Below, one piece after another: positions 1-8,174 of a DNA stretch of 64,000 nt. The position numbers were made by a program, and so were the translations under genes. Each line of letters starts with the position of its first letter. Position 1 is the first letter of the stretch. Origin of the DNA: Salegentibacter_A chungangensis (GTDB lineage Bacteria > Bacteroidota > Bacteroidia > Flavobacteriales > Flavobacteriaceae); assembly GCF_042678405.1 (NCBI RefSeq), contig NZ_JBHTLI010000001.1:1054001-1118000 (forward strand), given 5' to 3'. The notes beneath the pieces were generated by a model. It worked only from the letters and a program-made list of their open reading frames with translations, had not been told where the DNA came from and made no database searches.

Positions 1-2257
1 GATCGTGGGCCGTGGTTACTCCAAAGGCCAGGTTGGCATAGGAAGGCCAGTGCTTTTTGGGAGTAAGGCCATATCTGAAGGCCCCTACGTGAGCGTGTAC
101 ATCAATGATCCCTGGCATTATGGTTTTCCCTTTAACATCATAAACCTTTGCATTCGAAGGGACTTTTACTTCTGAAGCAGGACCGATCTGCACGATCTTA
201 TTTTCCCTGACCAGGACCGTTCCGCTTTCGATCACCTCCTGATTTTTATTCATTGTGATGATTCGGGCGTTGGTAAAAGCGATCTGGCCCTCTGGAACAT
301 CGGTCTTTACCTTTAATCCTATTTTTGTCCCTTCTTCGGTGACCGGAGGAATTGAATCCGGAGAATTTTTAAGGAAGGTGAATCTTTCAGAAACTTTATT
401 GGTGAAATACTCATCTCCAAGGGTCCAGTGCACTTTTTTGCTGTCATTGGACCAATGAAGGTTGATCCCTGCATCTTTGGTAATCTGGCTTACGGGAACT
501 GCTTTGGTCTTGGCGTCAAGATCTACAGGCTGTCCGGTCATCACCAATGGCGCCAGATATGCTTTATGAAGATTGGAGAAAACAATCCATTTATTATCCG
601 GACTTGGCAGTAACCGGTTAGCATATTTGGACTTTATATGAGTTCTTTCCTCGAGCCCGTTAAGATTTACACTTTTAAGTTCCTTGGTGAGTTCGCCAAA
701 GAAATAACCGCCGGTCTGGAAAAATATTCTGCTGTCATCTACATTAAATATCGGGAAGTCTCCTTCTTTCAGGATCCTTTTCATATTTTCTCCTTCCCAA
801 GACATCAGGTAAACTCCCGGTTCTTTGGTGAAGGTACGGCCCTGGTCGCTGTTCCCTCTTTCTTTGGAGAACACGATCATTTTACCGTTGTTGGAATAAG
901 AAGGGTTTCTGTATATCCCTTTTTCGGTGGTAAGTACTTCTGGTTTTCCGCCGGAAAGCGAAACTCTTTTGATGGTTCCAAGCTCTTCATCGTCCCAGCT
1001 TACATAAACGATCTCTTTTCCGTCAGGGGAGAAGTCAGGTTCAAATTCAAAATTTTCTTCCTCGCTTATCCTGTGTGGTTTTCCGTCAGGAAGTTTCTTT
1101 TTCCAAAGATACCCCACCGCATTAAAAACAAGGGTTTTCCCATCGGGTGAAGTTACCGCATGCCTGATCACTTTCGGGTTGAATTCTTCTGAAAATACTT
1201 TGTGGTCTGAAGCCACGGTTTCAGCAATTTTGATATTTGTATCTACCTGGAAAGGGATCTCGCTGGTTTCAGAGGTCTTTATATTCACCTTTTTGATCTT
1301 TCCTTCACTCCAGAAAACGATCTCCTCGTTGTTCGGCATCCAGCTGAAATTGGGGTATACGCCGAAAATTGCCCAGGCTTCCTGCTGGTCCTTGCTAAGA
1401 TCGTCATACACCGGCCATTCTTCCCCGGTTTTAAGGTCCTGGATAAAAAGCACCGATTTTGTTCTTACCCTTCTTACAAAGGCAAGCAGTTTTCCGTCTC
1501 TGGAAACCTGGGGCCTGGCCGCACCTCCCGGTCCTCCGGTAATGGTGATATTCTCCCCGGTTTCAAAATCGTAGCGCTTAATAACATATATCTGTTTGTT
1601 CGGGTCCTTGTTATACTGAAAGTTTCCTCCCGGATACATATCTTCACTGTAGTAAAGATATTTTCCATCAGGCGAAGCAGAAGGCTCATTTACATCCTGC
1701 TGATCGTTCTTTCTCTCGGTAAGTTGCAGGCCGCCATTTCCGGCAATATGGTATTGCCACATTTCCCCGGCGCCTAAAGAGCGGGTAGAGGAGAAATGTT
1801 TTCTGGCGATTATGGAATTTCCGTCAGCGGTCCATACGGCATTGTTCAGCAGCCGGAAATCTTCTTCGGTGAGCTGCTTTGCATTGCTGCCATCGGCATC
1901 CATAGTCCATATGTTATCTCCACCCCCGGCATCACTGGTAAAGGAGATCTTTGAGCCATCCGGGCTGAATCTTGGTTGCAGCTCATAGGCCATCCCTGTT
2001 CTTAAAGCAGTTGCTTTCCCGCCTGAAACAGGCATTTTATAAATGTCTCCTAAAAGATCGAAAACAATGGTCTTCCCATCCGGACTAACGTCCAGGTTCA
2101 TCCAGGTGCCTTCATCTGTCTTTAAAGGAACTTCCTTTATGTTCCAGTCTTCGGGATATGGATTGGAAACGTTCCATTTGTTTTCTTTTTTTTCCTGTGA
2201 GAACAGGCTTGAGGTTAGTAACAGCAGAATTAACGCAGGTAAAGAATTCTTAAGCAT
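1..2257 (-). CDS. Secreted amidohydrolase with N-terminal WD40-like (PD40/TolB) propeller, partial
   Basis: The reading frame is open on the minus strand from an ATG at 2257 to the window edge, about 752 codons, so the C-terminus is missing. It starts with a signal peptide (MLKNSLPALILLLLTSSLFS, then Q). Many repeats of the form SPDGK/SPDGS follow, typical of PD40/TolB beta-propeller blades, over roughly residues 40-600. The last visible part, around 90-120, reads PGIIDVHAHVG, the HxH metal-binding start of an amidohydrolase (imidazolonepropionase-like) domain. Flavobacterial proteins of this architecture are usually about 1,050-1,100 residues and are annotated only as amidohydrolase family; the substrate is unknown, with peptide or cyclic-amide hydrolysis in the periplasm likely. 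It is the last gene of its strand run. A hairpin covers the start codon. Confidence 0.85.
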   Translation of the reverse strand, partial: MLKNSLPALILLLLTSSLFSQEKKENKWNVSNPYPEDWNIKEVPLKTDEGTWMNLDVSPDGKTIVFDLLGDIYKMPVSGGKATALRTGMAYELQPRFSPDGSKISFTSDAGGGDNIWTMDADGSNAKQLTEEDFRLLNNAVWTADGNSIIARKHFSSTRSLGAGEMWQYHIAGNGGLQLTERKNDQQDVNEPSASPDGKYLYYSEDMYPGGNFQYNKDPNKQIYVIKRYDFETGENITITGGPGGAARPQVSRDGKLLAFVRRVRTKSVLFIQDLKTGEEWPVYDDLSKDQQEAWAIFGVYPNFSWMPNNEEIVFWSEGKIKKVNIKTSETSEIPFQVDTNIKIAETVASDHKVFSEEFNPKVIRHAVTSPDGKTLVFNAVGYLWKKKLPDGKPHRISEEENFEFEPDFSPDGKEIVYVSWDDEELGTIKRVSLSGGKPEVLTTEKGIYRNPSYSNNGKMIVFSKERGNSDQGRTFTKEPGVYLMSWEGENMKRILKEGDFPIFNVDDSRIFFQTGGYFFGELTKELKSVNLNGLEERTHIKSKYANRLLPSPDNKWIVFSNLHKAYLAPLVMTGQPVDLDAKTKAVPVSQITKDAGINLHWSNDSKKVHWTLGDEYFTNKVSERFTFLKNSPDSIPPVTEEGTKIGLKVKTDVPEGQIAFTNARIITMNKNQEVIESGTVLVRENKIVQIGPASEVKVPSNAKVYDVKGKTIMPGIIDVHAHVGAFRYGLTPKKHWPSYANLAFGVTTAHD

Positions 2258-2280
2258 CTTGTTATTTTTTAATAAGATGC
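2254..2280 (-). promoter_or_regulatory. Inverted repeat covering the amidohydrolase start codon
   Basis: Arms GCATCTT (2254-2260) and AAGATGC (2274-2280) are perfect complements, with three further inner pairs. In the minus-strand transcript the ATG lies in the 3' arm. A near-consensus -7 element (TATATTTA, 2288-2281) sits directly upstream, so the transcript may begin with this hairpin. A role in translation control is inference. Confidence 0.4.
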
Positions 2281-2340
2281 TAAATATACGGCTTCTGGAA
2301 TTCTGAAAAAATTAAACCGCAGGGGGCGAAATGTAAGGGT

Positions 2341-3279
2341 CTAAAAAGGAAGGTTCCGGAGGTCTACGTTCCCGCCGGAAATGATGATTCCCGTCTTCTT
2401 CCCTTTGAATTTTTCCTTTTCTCTAAGCACGGCAGCAAGAGCAACGGCGCTGGACGGCTCTACGATGATCTTCATTCTTTCCCAGATGAGCTTCATCGCT
2501 TGTTTGATCTCAGATTCTTCAACCCTGATGATTTCCTGAACCAGTTCCTGTATTAAGGGAAAGTTCTTATCTCCAAGCTGGGTCTTAAGACCATCGGCAA
2601 TGGTATTGGTCGAGGTGTTTGTTTCGATCTTTCCGTTTTTTAAGGACCTGTAGGCATCGTCCGCTTCAAAGGGTTCAGCACCTATAGATTTACATTTTAT
2701 TCCAAAATGTTTTATAGCGAGGGCTGTTCCGGCAAGCAGTCCGCCACCGCCAACGGGTGTGATAATATATTCAAGTTCAGGTTGTTCTTCCAGCAATTCT
2801 ATGGCGGCTGTTCCCTGGCCGTAGATCACATCCAGGTCGTTGGAAGGATGCAGGAAAGTAGCTCCGGTCTCCTCCATGATTTTTTTAGCAGTATCCTCCC
2901 GATCTTTTAGGTTTGGCGGGCATTCTGTGATCTTCCCCCCGTAGGTTCTTACAGCCGCTTTTTTAACCTCGGGAGCTGAAGAGGGCATAACTATATAGGC
3001 GGGAACACCTAAACTTTTTGCAGCAAGGGAGATGGCCTGGGCAAAATTACCTGAGGAATGGGTTACCACTCCTTTTCTTTGTTTGTCTTTACTGAGATTT
3101 AATATGGCATTGGCAGCGCCCCGCATTTTAAATGCTCCCATTCTCTGGAAATTCTCACATTTAAAATATAAATCGCTTCCGGAAATTTCATTAATCAGGT
3201 GAGAGGTAAGCACCGGGGTGCGGTGTATATGTGGAAGAATGCGCTGGTGAACCTGTTCCAGCTCTTGTCTGGTGATCAT
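2341..3279 (-). CDS. PLP-dependent threonine/serine dehydratase (or serine racemase-like)
   Basis: This 312-residue fold-type II PLP enzyme would deaminate threonine or serine to the 2-oxo acid plus ammonia in the cytoplasm. The PLP lysine is Lys51 in the stretch GAFKMRGA, the glycine-rich phosphate cradle GGGG is at about 177-180, and the SGGN motif is near the C-terminus. It lacks the C-terminal ACT-like regulatory domain of biosynthetic IlvA. It therefore fits the short catabolic dehydratase, serine racemase or threo-3-hydroxyaspartate ammonia-lyase group, which sequence alone does not separate. It stands upstream of the amidohydrolase on the same strand with an 83-nt gap. Confidence 0.85.
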   Translation of the reverse strand: MITRQELEQVHQRILPHIHRTPVLTSHLINEISGSDLYFKCENFQRMGAFKMRGAANAILNLSKDKQRKGVVTHSSGNFAQAISLAAKSLGVPAYIVMPSSAPEVKKAAVRTYGGKITECPPNLKDREDTAKKIMEETGATFLHPSNDLDVIYGQGTAAIELLEEQPELEYIITPVGGGGLLAGTALAIKHFGIKCKSIGAEPFEADDAYRSLKNGKIETNTSTNTIADGLKTQLGDKNFPLIQELVQEIIRVEESEIKQAMKLIWERMKIIVEPSSAVALAAVLREKEKFKGKKTGIIISGGNVDLRNLPF

Positions 3280-3342
3280 AAGTTATCCTGGTTTTCCGGG
3301 TTTGTTCAGAAAACCAAGATAACAACAATCTTTGAAATGTGA

Positions 3343-3792
3343 TCAGTCTTCTTCTATGGGAACGGTAAGCATAGGAAAGCTGGATTTTTTCAAGATCTCC
3401 AGTGATACACTTTCTCCTAATAAGTTGTGGAGAAAACTGTGTTTATGAGTTCCCAAAACCAGCAGGTCACAATTTAATTTTTCGGCCTCTTCCATCACGG
3501 TGTCAACCGTAGACCCCTGTATCAATAAGGCTTCGCTTGGAATGCTTTTATCGATAAAGGTTTCGGTAAGCGATTGCAGGGTTCGGTGCTCCTCCTGGAA
3601 CTCTTCAGCCTTCATATCCCTTATGTACTGAGGGCCGGGCTCGTAACCTACGAAATCCGGTTCCGGCTCGGCCACGTGCACGATCCAGATCTTCGATCCG
3701 TATTTTTCGGCAATACTTTCGGCATAGCCCAACAGATCGCCTACAGCATCATTGAAATCTATGGCTACCAGAATATTATTGATCTCTTTCAT
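3343..3792 (-). CDS. Universal stress protein, UspA family
   Basis: This is a single-domain Usp protein of 149 residues, a normal length. It starts with the family's typical strand ILVAIDF, whose Asp contacts nucleotide in ATP-binding members. The C-terminal nucleotide loop is degenerate: LGTHKHS near 118-124 has Lys where the second Gly of G-x2-G is expected, and the later LLGES fits the end of the motif only loosely. ATP binding is therefore uncertain. It lies 63 nt upstream of the dehydratase and 18 nt downstream of the 2-hydroxyacid dehydrogenase, which suggests co-transcription. Confidence 0.88.
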   Translation of the reverse strand: MKEINNILVAIDFNDAVGDLLGYAESIAEKYGSKIWIVHVAEPEPDFVGYEPGPQYIRDMKAEEFQEEHRTLQSLTETFIDKSIPSEALLIQGSTVDTVMEEAEKLNCDLLVLGTHKHSFLHNLLGESVSLEILKKSSFPMLTVPIEED

Positions 3793-3810
3793 AATTAAAG
3801 TGTTTGGTGC

Positions 3811-4740
3811 TTAGTATCCTTTTTCGCGCTCCACAACATTCTTGAGGGATTCATTTTCCTTCATTCTTTCATAGTTCTCAACGATCTGGGGTACAACAGA
3901 CTCTGCTTTGGTCATACTGGCAATATGTGGAGTAACTTTTATTCTTGGATGCTCCCAAAAAGGATGATCTTCCTTTAAAGGCTCCTCTCTGAAAACATCT
4001 AAAGCCGCCCCGGAGAGATGCCCGCTGTCTATCATTTCCAGCAGGTCGTGTTCCACCAGATGCTCACCGCGGGCAACATTGATGATATATGCGCCTTTGG
4101 GTAACTTTTCAAAGATATCCTTGTCCAGGATGTTTTCGGTCTCCGGAGTAAGAGGAAGAAGACATACAAGGATCATCGTCTCTTCCAGGAACTCTGCAAG
4201 TCCTTCTTCACCGTGGTAAGTATCTATTCCTTCGATCTCTTTTTCAGATCTGGCCCAGCCTTTTACAGGGAAACCATTTTTTGCAAGGCGTTTACCAACG
4301 GCGGTACCCATAACGCCCATACCCATAATTCCGATTTTTACATCTTCAATTCTGTGATAGCTAACAGGATTCCATTTCTTCTCAGACTCCTGCTCTTTGT
4401 ATAATGAAAGGTCCCTGATCCTGTCCATAACCTGGGCCATTACAAAAACGCTCATATCTTCGGTGAGTCTGTCGTCAATAACCCTTGTAATAGTGATATC
4501 TTCCGGAATTTCGGAATCACTGGTGATATGATCTACCCCGGCTCCCATAGAGGCGATCACCTTCAGGTTGGGATAATTCTTAAATAATCCGCGGGGATGG
4601 TTCCAGGCTAATGCAAATTCTACTTCTTCTTTATCGTGCTCTTCGGGATACGTATAAATATTCAATCCCGGATGATGATTTTCCAGTGCCTTGATCCAGG
4701 CTTTCGGGTCTCTGCCCGGACTTACAATTAAAAATGACAT
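3811..4740 (-). CDS. D-isomer-specific 2-hydroxyacid dehydrogenase (GhrA-like)
   Basis: This 309-residue NAD(P)-dependent dehydrogenase resembles glyoxylate/hydroxypyruvate reductase A. The Rossmann signature GMGVMG lies at about residue 140. The catalytic triad of the family can be read: Arg in VARGEH, Glu in DVFREEPL and His in TPHIAS. GhrA enzymes reduce glyoxylate or hydroxypyruvate to glycolate or glycerate; the true substrate here is not shown by sequence. It lies 18 nt from the Usp gene and 29 nt from the acyl-CoA dehydrogenase, so these three are probably one transcript. Confidence 0.87.
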   Translation of the reverse strand: MSFLIVSPGRDPKAWIKALENHHPGLNIYTYPEEHDKEEVEFALAWNHPRGLFKNYPNLKVIASMGAGVDHITSDSEIPEDITITRVIDDRLTEDMSVFVMAQVMDRIRDLSLYKEQESEKKWNPVSYHRIEDVKIGIMGMGVMGTAVGKRLAKNGFPVKGWARSEKEIEGIDTYHGEEGLAEFLEETMILVCLLPLTPETENILDKDIFEKLPKGAYIINVARGEHLVEHDLLEMIDSGHLSGAALDVFREEPLKEDHPFWEHPRIKVTPHIASMTKAESVVPQIVENYERMKENESLKNVVEREKGY

Positions 4741-4769
4741 TACTTTTTTATATGATTTTAAATTATTAA

Positions 4770-6134
4770 TTAGCTCACAAATGCACTGTAGCCTGTGATC
4801 GCCCGGCCTACAATGAGTGAGTTGATCTCTTTTGTTCCTTCGTAACTATATATGGCCTCGGCATCTGCAACAAAGCGGGCCACATCATACTCCAATAAAA
4901 TTCCATTACCGCCCATTACTTCTCTTGCACGGCTTACCACATCACGCATTCGCATGCTGCAGTAAACCTTGGCCAGAGAGGCGTGTTCGTCTGTTAGTTC
5001 ACCCTGATCCTGTAATTCCGACAGCCGGAATACAAGGGTTTGCATCGCAGTAAGGTTGGAAAGCATTTCTACCAGGTGATTCTGAATAAGCTGGTAGGAG
5101 GCAATTGGCCTTCCGAACTGCTCCCTTTTTCTGGTGTATTTTAATGCGCTTTCGTAGGCTCCCCTGGCGCAACCAACGGCCTGCCAGGCCACTCCTGCAC
5201 GGGTCATTCGTAATACATTGGCTGTATCTTTAAATGAATTGGCTTTCTGCAACCTGTCGTGCTCCGGGACTTTGCAGTCGGTAAGGGTGATAAGCGCATT
5301 TTGAACGATCCTAAGCGCCATCTTATCTCTCATCTTTTCGGCTTTAAAGCCCGGGTTTTCTTTCCTTACAAGGAAACCCTTAACCTTATTGGTTTTTTCG
5401 TCCCTGGCCCAGATAACGGTCACATCCGAAAAAGTGGCATTTCCTATCCATTTCTTCTGTCCGTTCAGAACCCAGTTTTCTCCATCAAACCTGCAAGTGG
5501 TTTCCAAACCGCCGGCCACACCCGAACCCACATTGGGTTCTGTAAGACCGAAGGCGCCTATCTTTTCAAGCTTCTGCATTTTGGGTAGCCATTCCTGTTT
5601 CTGCTCATCGCTGCCGCACAAATAGATTGATCCCATAGCAAGCCCGCTGTGTACCCCAAAAAATGTAGAGATGGAAACATCTACCCGTGCGATCTCTTGG
5701 GCAATGATTCCCTCCATTAAAAAGGGTAGGTTGGGGCAGCCGTAGCCTTCATAAGGTACCCCGGCAATATTCAGCTTTTTGAACTTCTCTATGATCTCGA
5801 AGGGGAATTTAGCCCTGTTCCAGTGGTCATTCACGATAGGACGCACTTCATCTTCCATAAAGTTGCGCACCTTAAGCTGAAGTTCCCTTTGTTCTTCGGT
5901 TAATTTGAGATCGAGATTGTAAAAATCGCCGTCAATAGGCGGGAGGTCACTTTGACCTTTTCGGCGTTTTGTTTTTAACATTTTCATCAATCCTTTCAAT
6001 TGACGGTCGTCTAACTTGCCTAAAGTCTCCATTGCTTCCGCGAGGTCGATTTTTTTATTGATTTTAGCCAGTTGATCCATATCAACAGACTTCAAAAGGT
6101 TGAAAGTGTTCCTAACTTTTTTAAAAACCGACAT
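4770..6134 (-). CDS. Acyl-CoA dehydrogenase, glutaryl-CoA dehydrogenase-like
   Basis: This 454-residue FAD flavoenzyme has the acyl-CoA dehydrogenase N-, middle- and C-terminal domains. The FAD/substrate loop FGLTEPNVGS sits near residue 200. The catalytic base is read as Glu in IYSYEGTKEIN near the C-terminus, the position used by glutaryl-CoA dehydrogenases, and the segment REQFGRPIASYQLIQ is also typical of that group. About 65 extra residues, basic and helical, precede the core domain. It likely acts in lysine/tryptophan or other acyl-CoA breakdown and passes electrons to ETF. It is the first gene of the minus-strand run that ends with the Usp gene or beyond. Confidence 0.88.
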   Translation of the reverse strand: MSVFKKVRNTFNLLKSVDMDQLAKINKKIDLAEAMETLGKLDDRQLKGLMKMLKTKRRKGQSDLPPIDGDFYNLDLKLTEEQRELQLKVRNFMEDEVRPIVNDHWNRAKFPFEIIEKFKKLNIAGVPYEGYGCPNLPFLMEGIIAQEIARVDVSISTFFGVHSGLAMGSIYLCGSDEQKQEWLPKMQKLEKIGAFGLTEPNVGSGVAGGLETTCRFDGENWVLNGQKKWIGNATFSDVTVIWARDEKTNKVKGFLVRKENPGFKAEKMRDKMALRIVQNALITLTDCKVPEHDRLQKANSFKDTANVLRMTRAGVAWQAVGCARGAYESALKYTRKREQFGRPIASYQLIQNHLVEMLSNLTAMQTLVFRLSELQDQGELTDEHASLAKVYCSMRMRDVVSRAREVMGGNGILLEYDVARFVADAEAIYSYEGTKEINSLIVGRAITGYSAFVS

Positions 6135-6210
6135 TTGGAAAATTATTGGTGATATTTAAAATTAGGAATTAAAAGGGCGCCAAGTTGTTAAAGCTTTGCG
6201 AAGAAAAGCC

Positions 6211-6241
6211 CAAAAAATAAGCCGCTATTAAAGCGGCTTAT
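6211..6241 (-). terminator. Intrinsic terminator of metK
   Basis: Stem TAAGCCGCT (6218-6226) pairs with AGCGGCTTA (6232-6240) around a 5-nt loop. On the minus strand a run of six U follows (complement of 6212-6217). It is placed 23 nt after the metK stop. Confidence 0.88.
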
Positions 6242-6263
6242 AAATAGTTTATGTTGTGGAAAT

Positions 6264-7523
6264 TTAATCCAGATTAAAAGCTTCCTTGACCTTGTCTACA
6301 TAATCCAGTTTTTCCCAGGTGAAAAGCTCAACTTCTTTTTTCACTTCTCCTGAATAAGGACTTTTAAAGATCTTGGTTACCGTTTTTGGTTCTTTTCCCA
6401 TATGCCCGTAAGCAGCGGTTTCTCTGTAGATAGGACTTCTTAACTTCAATCGATCCTCAATTGCAGCAGGTCTCATATCGAAGATCTCGGCCACTTTTTT
6501 AGCGATCTCCCCATTGCTCATATCTACCTTGGATTTTCCGTAGGTATCCACAAAGATCGAGGTGGGCTCAACCACACCTATTGCATAGGAAACCTGAACA
6601 AGAACTTCATCTGAAACTCCCGCAGCAACAAGGTTCTTAGCGATATGTCTTGAAGCATAAGCCGCAGAACGGTCTACCTTACTTGGGTCTTTTCCTGAAA
6701 ATGCTCCTCCTCCGTGAGCTCCTTTCCCGCCATAGGTGTCAACGATGATCTTACGGCCGGTAAGCCCCGCGTCTCCGTGGGGACCTCCGATCACAAATTT
6801 CCCTGTCGGGTTAATATGATATTTTATGTCATCGTTAAAAAGCTTCTGAACATATTCAGGTAATTGTTCTTTCACCCTTGGGATTAGGATCTCGATGATG
6901 TCTTTCTTGATCTTTTTTAGCATTTTCTCATCATCGGCGTCAAAATCGTCGTGCTGTGTAGAAAGTACAATGGAAACTATGCGTTGCGGAACATTATCGT
7001 CACTATATTCAATAGTAACCTGGCTTTTGGAGTCCGGTCTGAGATAGGTGATCTCTGAATTCTCTCTTCGCAGCTTAGCAAGTTCAATAAGCATCTTGTG
7101 AGAGATGTCCAGGGCAAGAGGCATATAGTTAGAGGTTTCGTTGGTCGCGTAACCAAACATCATTCCCTGGTCTCCGGCTCCCTGCTCCTCTTTATTTCCA
7201 CGGTCCACACCCTGGTAAATATCCTGGGACTGTTCGTGGATAAGGGAGATCACTCCGCAGGAATCTCCACTGAATTTATACGCTCCTTTAGTGTACCCAA
7301 TATCATTGATCACATCACGGGCAATATTCTGTACATCAAGATAAGTATCGCTTCTTACCTCTCCGGCAAGAACAACCTGGCCTGTGGTAACAAGGGTTTC
7401 ACAAGCAACTTTGGAATTCTCATCGAATGCCAGAAAATTATCCAGTAAAGTATCGCTGATCTGATCAGCAATTTTATCGGGGTGTCCTTCAGAAACACTT
7501 TCTGAAGTAAATAAATACGCCAT
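6264..7523 (-). CDS. metK: S-adenosylmethionine synthetase
   Basis: MetK (419 residues) makes SAM from methionine and ATP. It opens with the family signature SVSEGHPDKIADQISD (ATP/metal site). The catalytic loop HGGGAFSGKDPSKVDRS lies near residue 270, and the conserved GGPHGDAGLTGRK is just before it. The length suits Bacteroidota MetK, which is slightly longer than the enterobacterial enzyme. It is transcribed divergently from the methionine biosynthesis operon. Its 5' leader of about 145 nt holds a SAM-II-like aptamer, so the product probably represses its own synthesis. A strong terminator follows. Confidence 0.97.
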   Translation of the reverse strand: MAYLFTSESVSEGHPDKIADQISDTLLDNFLAFDENSKVACETLVTTGQVVLAGEVRSDTYLDVQNIARDVINDIGYTKGAYKFSGDSCGVISLIHEQSQDIYQGVDRGNKEEQGAGDQGMMFGYATNETSNYMPLALDISHKMLIELAKLRRENSEITYLRPDSKSQVTIEYSDDNVPQRIVSIVLSTQHDDFDADDEKMLKKIKKDIIEILIPRVKEQLPEYVQKLFNDDIKYHINPTGKFVIGGPHGDAGLTGRKIIVDTYGGKGAHGGGAFSGKDPSKVDRSAAYASRHIAKNLVAAGVSDEVLVQVSYAIGVVEPTSIFVDTYGKSKVDMSNGEIAKKVAEIFDMRPAAIEDRLKLRSPIYRETAAYGHMGKEPKTVTKIFKSPYSGEVKKEVELFTWEKLDYVDKVKEAFNLD

Positions 7524-7592
7524 ATCTTTAATTTTATGTTTTAAAGAAAGGGAGATTTTTGACGTGAGAAGCTGAATACAGAAGTATAATTA

Positions 7593-7658
7593 CTGCTTTA
7601 GCATTTTAAATATGCCGGGGCATATTTTAGGGTTGCAATCAGTCAAATCTGTCCCTGT
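7593..7658 (-). promoter_or_regulatory. SAM-II-like riboswitch aptamer in the metK leader
   Basis: Read on the minus strand, P1 is AGGG/CCCU. Its loop carries GAUUUGACUGAUUGCAA, very close to the SAM-II loop core. The 3' part GCUAAAGCAG can pair back into the loop as an H-type pseudoknot (CUG with CAG, UUGC with GCUAA). An extra hairpin, AAAUAUGCC/GGCAUAUUU, is inserted between P1 and the 3' strand. SAM-II RNAs are known from alphaproteobacteria and some Bacteroidota. The aptamer lies about 70 nt before the metK start. No terminator was seen behind it, so control would be translational or by another route. Identification is from memory of the consensus, not a covariance search. Confidence 0.68.
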
Positions 7659-7672
7659 AAATAATTCGGATA

Positions 7673-7701
7673 CAAATGTATAAAAATTGTCGGGATGCAA
7701 A
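7673..7701 (-). promoter_or_regulatory. Probable metK promoter
   Basis: On the minus strand the -7 element TACATTTG (7680-7673) matches TAnnTTTG, and TTTG (7701-7698) stands 17 nt further upstream. The inferred transcript would start near 7668, just before the SAM-II-like aptamer. Confidence 0.55.
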
Positions 7702-7795
7702 CACTCTTTAACTTCTTTTTATAGGATTGGCATTTTTTCGTAATTCACTAAAAAAAGAAGTTTATTTTCCGATATCCGTAAAAATGAATTTTCGG

Positions 7796-7828
7796 TTTGG
7801 ATTTTAAAAAATTCTGATGTTATCTTTG
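7796..7828 (+). promoter_or_regulatory. Promoter of the methionine leader and operon
   Basis: TTTG (7796-7799) and TATCTTTG (7821-7828) are 21 nt apart, matching the Bacteroidota -33/-7 consensus. Transcription would start near 7833, about 16 nt before the first leader peptide ATG. Confidence 0.72.
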
Positions 7829-7848
7829 TAAACGCTTAATAACGAAAA

Positions 7849-7917
7849 ATGTACCAGTTTGTTTGCAATATGATGTGTATGATGTGGAAACCTTCCGCAG
7901 CGCGTTCTATTGCATAA
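7849..7917 (+). CDS. Met/Cys-rich attenuator leader peptide 1 (22 aa)
   Basis: The ORF encodes MYQFVCNMMCMMWKPS followed by AARSIA and a TAA stop. Residues 6-12 are C-N-M-M-C-M-M: four of the five Met and both Cys lie in seven codons. The ORF is preceded by a good promoter and an A-rich stretch (AACGAAAA), and is followed after 20 nt by an intrinsic terminator. The two Ala codons GCA-GCG (7897-7902) are exactly complementary to CGCTGC (7945-7950) in the terminator's 5' arm. This is the textbook layout of ribosome-mediated attenuation: stalling at Met/Cys codons would free GCAGCG to form an antiterminator, while translation to the stop would cover it. No homology support is available here. Confidence 0.8.
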   Translation: MYQFVCNMMCMMWKPSAARSIA

Positions 7918-7937
7918 ACTTGAAACCATAATTTTGC

Positions 7938-7970
7938 AAAAAGCCGCTGCCAACCGCAGCGGCTTTTTTT
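7938..7970 (+). terminator. Attenuator terminator 1 of the methionine operon
   Basis: GCCGCTGC (7943-7950) pairs perfectly with GCAGCGGC (7956-7963) around the loop CAACC. Flanking A and T runs extend the stem, and seven T follow. An alternative antiterminator pairs 7897-7902 with 7945-7950, plus TTGCA (7910-7914) with TGCAA (7935-7939). Confidence 0.9.
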
Positions 7971-8048
7971 GTTCAGAAAAGAAAATACACCTGCTTGTTA
8001 CAGGAAAAAATATAAGATTGAAAAAGAAGAATTAAATCAATTATCAAA

Positions 8049-8147
8049 ATGAAACTCTTTAAGGCAATACAAAAAATGATGATGTGCGCTATGATGTGTA
8101 TGTGTATGCAGCACATGCGATGCTATTGCCGGAATTTGCGGATTTAG
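8049..8147 (+). CDS. Met/Cys-rich attenuator leader peptide 2 (32 aa)
   Basis: The ORF encodes MKLFKAIQK followed by MMMCAMMCMCMQHMRCYC, then RNLRI and a TAG stop. Between residues 10 and 27 there are eight Met and five Cys. It lies 78 nt after the first attenuator terminator and 27 nt before a second one. GGATTT (8140-8145), over the last two sense codons and the stop, can pair with AAGTCC (8175-8180) in the 5' arm of that terminator (six pairs, one G-U). A ribosome stalled on the Met/Cys cluster would leave this sequence free, while one at the stop would hide it. The region between the two leaders has only a weak promoter candidate, so the two attenuators are probably read in series. Confidence 0.82.
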   Translation: MKLFKAIQKMMMCAMMCMCMQHMRCYCRNLRI

Positions 8148-8174
8148 AACAAAGTTTGTTTAGAGTTCAATTCG

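Noticed and set aside
638..1150. 170-codon plus-strand frame, with other plus-strand frames between 255 and 2306
   Set aside because: All are antisense shadows of the amidohydrolase/propeller gene, which has a signal peptide, repeats and motifs on the minus strand.
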